The notes under the pieces are model-generated. The model was not told the DNA's origin. It did no database searches and saw only the letters and a list, made by a program, of their open reading frames with translations. 64,000 nt of DNA, taken from positions 3,348,001 through 3,412,000 of the forward strand of contig NZ_CP085224.1 in NCBI RefSeq assembly GCF_044803115.1, in the 5' to 3' direction. Origin of the DNA: Caenispirillum salinarum_A (GTDB lineage: Bacteria; Pseudomonadota; Alphaproteobacteria; Rhodospirillales; Rhodospirillaceae). The stretch's first letter is position 1. Every line of letters starts with the position of its first letter. This document shows positions 60,430 to 64,000 of this stretch, one piece after another. The position numbers and the translations under genes are program-made.

Positions 60430-61242
60430 CTAACCCCCCAGCAGCACGCGCTTCGCCTCGTTGACCTTGGCGGCCATCCAGCTTGATCCGCCGTGATCGG
60501 GATGGGCGCTCGCCATGACGCGGCGGTAGGCGCGCTTGATCTCGTCGGCCGTTGCGCCCTCCTCCAGTTCCAGGATGCGCAGCGCCTCTGCGCGGGTCAT
60601 GGCGCCGTCGGCCGAGCCCGCCGCGCCCTGGCTGCCGCCAGCCCGATCCCCCGCCCCCTCCGCCCGGTCGCGCCAGTCGGGGTCGTGGCGGTCGAGCCAG
60701 GTTTCATACACCCGCGCGCTGTCGGGATCGCCGCGCACCTGCCGCCAGAGGTCCAGGCGTTCCACCGGGTCGAGATCATCGAGCTGGCGGCCGGCGAAGG
60801 GGCCGGTCAGGACCTCCCCGCTCATCTGGCCGGAGGCATGGTGGAGCGTCATGCGCAGGTGGTCGGTGGCGACCTCGGACGTGCCGGGGCCGGTCTGGCG
60901 TCCGCCGCCGCCGGGCATGCCGAAGCCGAAGCCGCCGGACCCGCTGCCGGGCGTGTGAAAGCCCGACGGTCCGCCGAACAGCCCCATGCGGCGCATCAGC
61001 TGGCCCATCATCAGCAGGCGGAAGATGCGGCCCGCCCAGGGCGCCATGCCGGCCAGCGCCGCCATTGCCCAGCCGAGGCGCCCCGTCGCCGCCAGCACGA
61101 TGATGACCAGCAGCAGCACCACCACGCCGGCCCGCTTGAGGGCCTTGGCGATCTGCGCGGGGCTCGCGTTGACGAACCACTGCCCGATGAGAAGAAAGGC
61201 GACGATCAGTCCGACGCCCAGGATCACGGCCCCCAGAAGCAT
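60430..61242 (-). CDS. Membrane-anchored DnaJ-domain protein
   Basis: This 270-residue protein has two membrane helices near the N-terminus (AVILGVGLIVAFLLIGQWFV and VVLLLVIIVLAATGRL, about 4-23 and 39-54). A Gly/Phe-rich linker follows, then a region with the pattern EVATDHLRMTLHHASGQMSGEVL, and a C-terminal J domain (about 220-268) with HPDHGGSSWMAAKVNEAK. The HPD motif is present. The arrangement with membrane N-terminus and a terminal J domain resembles mitochondrial Pam18/TIM14 and its bacterial relatives. It would recruit DnaK to the membrane. It is next to the VWA gene at 61256, probably as one unit. Confidence 0.85.
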   Translation of the reverse strand: MLLGAVILGVGLIVAFLLIGQWFVNASPAQIAKALKRAGVVVLLLVIIVLAATGRLGWAMAALAGMAPWAGRIFRLLMMGQLMRRMGLFGGPSGFHTPGSGSGGFGFGMPGGGGRQTGPGTSEVATDHLRMTLHHASGQMSGEVLTGPFAGRQLDDLDPVERLDLWRQVRGDPDSARVYETWLDRHDPDWRDRAEGAGDRAGGSQGAAGSADGAMTRAEALRILELEEGATADEIKRAYRRVMASAHPDHGGSSWMAAKVNEAKRVLLGG

Positions 61243-61255
61243 GATGCCCGCGCCC

Positions 61256-61972
61256 TCAGCCGCCCATCTGGTGGGTAAGTTGCAGCACCGCCCGGTTGCC
61301 GCTGGACTTGCCGTAGTCGGCCAGCGCCTTGCGCCCGCCGGCCGCGAAGACGGCGACCGCGCTCAGCAGGTCATGCAACTCCTTGGGGCTGTTCGCGTCG
61401 AACCGGCAGCACGCCCCGCCCGACAGCTTGGCGACCTGCTGGAAGACCTGCTGGGCGCGGACGTCGTCGCCCTCGTGGAACATGAAGGCCGGCAACCCGT
61501 TCAGGCCCATTTCGCCGGCCAGATGGCAGATCGTGTCCGGGTTTTCCTCCAGGCAGTCGCCGACGAAGACCAGCGCGGCGACCTTCTGCTTGCGGGTCTC
61601 GTTCAGGGCGTGGCGCAACACGCGCTCGATCTGCGTTTGGCCGCCAATGCAGGACACCTTCTTCATGCGGCGCAGCAGGTCGTCGCCGTCGGTCAGCCAC
61701 TGGGTGGCGCGGAACTCTCCGAAGCCGCGGTAGAACGCCACCTGCATCTCCAGCCCGCCCAGGCCGGCGGCGACGGAAAACATCTCCATCTGAAGCTTCG
61801 ACGCCTGCGCCCAGGTCGGCTGACGGCTGGCGGTGGCGTCCAGCGCGAACAGCAGACGTCCCTTTTTCCCGGCCTCCGGACGCGGCGCGGGGGTCGCGGC
61901 AACCTTGTTCAGAAAGGCGTCGACGTCCGTCCCGGTGGAGCGCGGCGCCGGCGTGTGCTTGTCCTGGCTCAT
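61256..61972 (-). CDS. VWA-domain protein
   Basis: This 238-residue protein is mostly one von Willebrand A domain with a degenerate MIDAS at LLFALDATASRQPTW (DATAS) and the GGQTQIERVLRHALNETRK and LVFVGDCLEENPDTI blocks. The N-terminal 30 residues are polar and disordered. A proposed role is metal-dependent protein binding in the cytosol; the neighbour DnaJ-domain gene starts 13 bases later, suggesting a joint chaperone-like role. The ATG at 61972 is chosen; a TTG two codons earlier is closer to the GAGGAAG site. Confidence 0.7.
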   Translation of the reverse strand: MSQDKHTPAPRSTGTDVDAFLNKVAATPAPRPEAGKKGRLLFALDATASRQPTWAQASKLQMEMFSVAAGLGGLEMQVAFYRGFGEFRATQWLTDGDDLLRRMKKVSCIGGQTQIERVLRHALNETRKQKVAALVFVGDCLEENPDTICHLAGEMGLNGLPAFMFHEGDDVRAQQVFQQVAKLSGGACCRFDANSPKELHDLLSAVAVFAAGGRKALADYGKSSGNRAVLQLTHQMGG

Positions 61973-62079
61973 GAGCAATCCGCTTCCTCAAGTCTTCCAG
62001 GGAGATAGGATAGCGGAGGCCGTTTTTCCAGATTGCCGGGCGGGGAATCGGCGGGGCATGGGTCGGGCGGTGGTGCAGC

Positions 62080-62416
62080 GAGGCCACCAAGACACGAAGA
62101 ACACCAAGAGGGTGTGCTGACGGGGGCGGCGGCGTTTCATTGGCTGACGGTTGTTCTTTAACCACCAAGACACCAAGACAGCGCGCGAAGGCGCGCCATC
62201 ATCCTCTTCGTGTTTCAGGGCTTCCCGGTCTGTCGGATGAATTTATTAACGAACCGAGGGAGCACGAGGAAGCCCGCGGCTCGCTCGTAGAGAATATCGT
62301 CGCGCAGCAGCGAAGCCTTGGTGTCTTGGTGGTTCATCAAGACAACGCCAGCCGAAGAAGCCGCAGCATTCGCCGCCAGCACACCCTCTTGGTGTCCTTT
62401 GCGTCTTGGTGGCCTC
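62080..62416. repeat. Inverted-repeat element, copy 2 (nested arms)
   Basis: Left arm 62080-62177 and right arm 62317-62416 are imperfect inverted repeats over about 98 bases. Each holds the outer motif GAGGCCACCAAGAC, then ACACCAAGAGGGTGTGCTG on the left with its inverse CAGCACACCCTCTTGGTGT on the right, and an inner motif AACCACCAAGACACCAAG. An AT-richer core of about 139 bases lies between. A short minus-strand frame can be read across it (MNHQDTKASLLRDDILYERAAGF...), but with no known family. The motif is shared with the element at 552-843. Confidence 0.65.
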
Positions 62417-62437
62417 ACCGCACCCCGTCAGTCCCGG

Positions 62438-63289
62438 TCACGCACTCCGCTGCGCCAGTTGCTTGAGGTTGATGGCGTCCAGCAGGGCGCGGAGTTCCTG
62501 GCGGGCGGCGACGTGGCTCATGCTCATTTCCACCTGGATGCCGGAATGGCGCAGGTCCAGCAGCGTCAGCCCTTGCAGGAACAGCTCGCGGTAGATGACG
62601 CGCTCGCCCAGGCCGGGCGCCTGGCGGAAGCCGATGCGGGTGGAAAGCTGGCCGACCAGGTCCTCCATTTGCCGCTTGATGCGGCTGTCCAGGTGGGACA
62701 GGCGGTTGCGGATGACGATCCAGTCCACCGAGCCGCCGTCCTTCAGCGCCCGGTTCTTGCGCGTCTCCCAGATGCTTTCGGCATAATGGCTGGGGCCGGC
62801 AATCTTCATGGTGTCGGGGTCGACGCGGGCGATGACGTCCAGGTCGATGAAGCTGTCGTTCAGCGGCGTGATCAGCGTGTCGGCGAAGACGTGGCCGGCG
62901 CGCGACAGGTAGTTGTCGGACCCTGCCGTGTCGATGACCATTACGTCGCAATTCCGAGTGTGCTGGTTCACCGCGCGCAGCAGGGCGCGCAGATCCTTGT
63001 CCTTGTCCTCGCTGACCTTGATGGGCACATGGCTGGGGCGCGGCAGATCGACGTTGAGTTGCCGACACAGCCTCTCGCGGTTTTCCACGTAGCGGGTCAG
63101 CGTGCCCTGGCGGGCATCCAGGTCGATGGTGCCGACCCGCAGGCCCTCGTACAGCAGGCTGACGATCAGGTGCATGGCGATGGTGGACTTGCCCGTGCCG
63201 CCCTTCTCGTTGCCGAGAACGATGACGTGGGCGCCGTCGGTGCCCTGGTTCCAGTTGCGGCGCGCCGCGCTGGGAGCTTCTGCGTTCAT
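62438..63289 (-). CDS. mipZ: ParA-like ATPase MipZ, Z-ring positioning factor
   Basis: MipZ is the ParA/MinD-type ATPase of alphaproteobacteria that forms a pole-to-centre gradient and inhibits FtsZ polymerisation away from midcell. The 283-residue protein shows VIVLGNEKGGTGKSTIAMHL (deviant Walker A), TIDLDARQGTLTRYVENR, VMVIDTAGSDNYLSRAGH, ITPLNDSFIDLDVIARVDPDTMK, IRNRLSHLDSRIK and the C-terminal VIYRELFLQGLTLLDL and HVAARQELRALL blocks, all as in Caulobacter MipZ. The ATG at 63289 is used. It lies beside the repeat element and 36 kb from ftsZ in this window. Confidence 0.9.
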   Translation of the reverse strand: MNAEAPSAARRNWNQGTDGAHVIVLGNEKGGTGKSTIAMHLIVSLLYEGLRVGTIDLDARQGTLTRYVENRERLCRQLNVDLPRPSHVPIKVSEDKDKDLRALLRAVNQHTRNCDVMVIDTAGSDNYLSRAGHVFADTLITPLNDSFIDLDVIARVDPDTMKIAGPSHYAESIWETRKNRALKDGGSVDWIVIRNRLSHLDSRIKRQMEDLVGQLSTRIGFRQAPGLGERVIYRELFLQGLTLLDLRHSGIQVEMSMSHVAARQELRALLDAINLKQLAQRSA

Positions 63290-63324
63290 GCGATGGCTCT
63301 CCCCCTGCCCTTCCATCCGGCCGG

Positions 63325-64000
63325 TCACGCCGGCGCGTCGTCGGCCACCAGCCAGACGGCCGTGTCGTGGAACACGGCGCCGCCGGCGGGCGGCGGCACG
63401 TCGGCGCTGGTCAGCGTGTTGATGCCCTCGCCGCCCGGAAAGTCGGCGTTGGGCCAGATGCTTTCCACAACCAATACACCACGCGGCAGCCCATCGAAAA
63501 GCGCCGCATGCAGCCGCACCCGGCCGCGCGCGTTGCCGATGGCGACCGCCTGACCCTCGTCGATGCCGTGGGCGGCCGCGTCGTCGGGATGGATCATCAC
63601 CGTCGGGCGCTTTTCCTGCTTGCGGCTGGTGGGTGTTTCGGTGAACGAGGAATTGAGGAAATTGCGCGCCGGCGCCGCCACCAGGCGGAAGGGCCGGTCG
63701 TCGTCCACCTCGTCGATGATCGCCACGTGGTCGGGCGCGCTGGGCAGCATGGCCCCCAGCCGGCCGAGCGTCGTCCAGTCCGGGTGGAAGTGGAAGCGCC
63801 CGTCGGCCTGCGGGAAGCCGTTGTGGAAGCAGCCGCCGTCGCCGTGGTCGTTGCGCGGCGAGACATCGATGCCGCCGGCCGCCCAGACCTCTTCCGCGCC
63901 CGGCCAGCCGCTGCGGCCCAGCGTCTCGTCGATCAGCTCCCACGCCGTCATGTGCATGGCGGGGTGGTCTGCGCCGAGGCGCTTCATCAGTTCGTTGAGC
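63325..64000 (-). CDS. Molybdopterin oxidoreductase (C-terminal part only)
   Basis: Only the C-terminal 224 or so residues of a minus-strand gene are in the window; the start lies beyond 64000. The visible part holds the molybdopterin-dinucleotide-binding domain of the DMSO-reductase/formate-dehydrogenase family: FRLVAAPARNFLNSSFTETPTSRK, VMIHPDDAAAHGIDEGQAVAIGNARGRV and the late VLVVESIWPNADFPGGEGINTLTSAD. Such enzymes catalyse oxo-transfer or formate oxidation. The metal ligand and Fe-S segments are outside the window, so the substrate cannot be inferred. It stops 36 bases upstream of the mipZ start codon, on the same strand. Confidence 0.75.
   Translation of the reverse strand, partial: LNELMKRLGADHPAMHMTAWELIDETLGRSGWPGAEEVWAAGGIDVSPRNDHGDGGCFHNGFPQADGRFHFHPDWTTLGRLGAMLPSAPDHVAIIDEVDDDRPFRLVAAPARNFLNSSFTETPTSRKQEKRPTVMIHPDDAAAHGIDEGQAVAIGNARGRVRLHAALFDGLPRGVLVVESIWPNADFPGGEGINTLTSADVPPPAGGAVFHDTAVWLVADDAPA

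Noticed and set aside
62215..62418. A 67-codon minus-strand gene inside repeat copy 2
   Set aside because: It begins and ends within the inverted-repeat arms, with part of the product encoded by the repeat motif itself; without conservation in other copies it cannot be supported as a gene.

Overview
The window reads as a chromosome segment of a GC-rich alphaproteobacterium, most likely of the Rhodospirillales type. Reasons seen here: very high GC with strongly GC-ending codons, a meso-DAP type MurE, a complete alphaproteobacterial division and cell-wall (dcw) cluster, a MipZ-type ParA ATPase (an alphaproteobacterial FtsZ-positioning factor), and clusters of GANTC (CcrM methylation) sites in front of division genes. 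The genus cannot be fixed from the sequence alone. No phage, insertion sequence, CRISPR array or tRNA was recognised.

Layout. 1-6107: the start of a FAD-linked oxidase, a repeat element, a tRNA-editing deacylase, a TerB-DnaJ protein, two tiny lipoproteins, two tandem EamA exporters, a peptidoglycan amidase and the RNase P RNA gene. 6108-6701: a gene-free control region before mraZ with MraZ-type boxes, DnaA-type boxes, a promoter and a palindrome carrying two GANTC sites. 6702-26393: mraZ-rsmH-ftsL-ftsI-murE-murF-mraY-murD-ftsW-murG-murC-murB-ddl-ftsQ-ftsA-ftsZ, mostly with overlapping start and stop codons, closed by two terminators. The ftsA-ftsZ gap is odd: it is one open frame fused in phase to ftsZ and holds a dense GANTC cluster. 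26394-32852: lpxC, bamD, recN, ligA and two possible small genes.

32860-49715 is mainly metabolic and mostly on the minus strand: a c-type cytochrome, a glutamine-synthetase family ligase, a zinc-ribbon protein, a histone-deacetylase family amidohydrolase, a solitary solute-binding lipoprotein, and a four-gene unit joining a polysaccharide-lyase-14-like secreted protein, an ASRT (sensory-rhodopsin-transducer) family protein, a glucose-dehydrogenase-like SDR and a DUF4336 protein. Then comes an eight-gene operon: a polyamine-type ABC importer with a deacylase, a D-arginine-dehydrogenase-like flavoenzyme, a beta-keto-acid cleavage enzyme (BKACE) and a class III aminotransferase. It diverges from a LysR regulator at 49892 and looks like a complete uptake-and-catabolism module for an unidentified amine or amino acid.

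50946-64000: a DUF3179 protein, a histidine kinase with a PhnD-like periplasmic sensor and no adjacent response regulator, a REP-like repeat pair, a stress-type SDR / zinc alcohol dehydrogenase / SRPBCC trio, a MoxR-Sel1-like-VWA unit, a DnaJ/VWA pair, a second repeat element, mipZ, and the C-terminal part of a molybdopterin oxidoreductase. The strongest leads are the FtsZ N-terminal extension with its GANTC cluster, the composite mraZ control region, the ASRT/PL14 unit and the BKACE operon.
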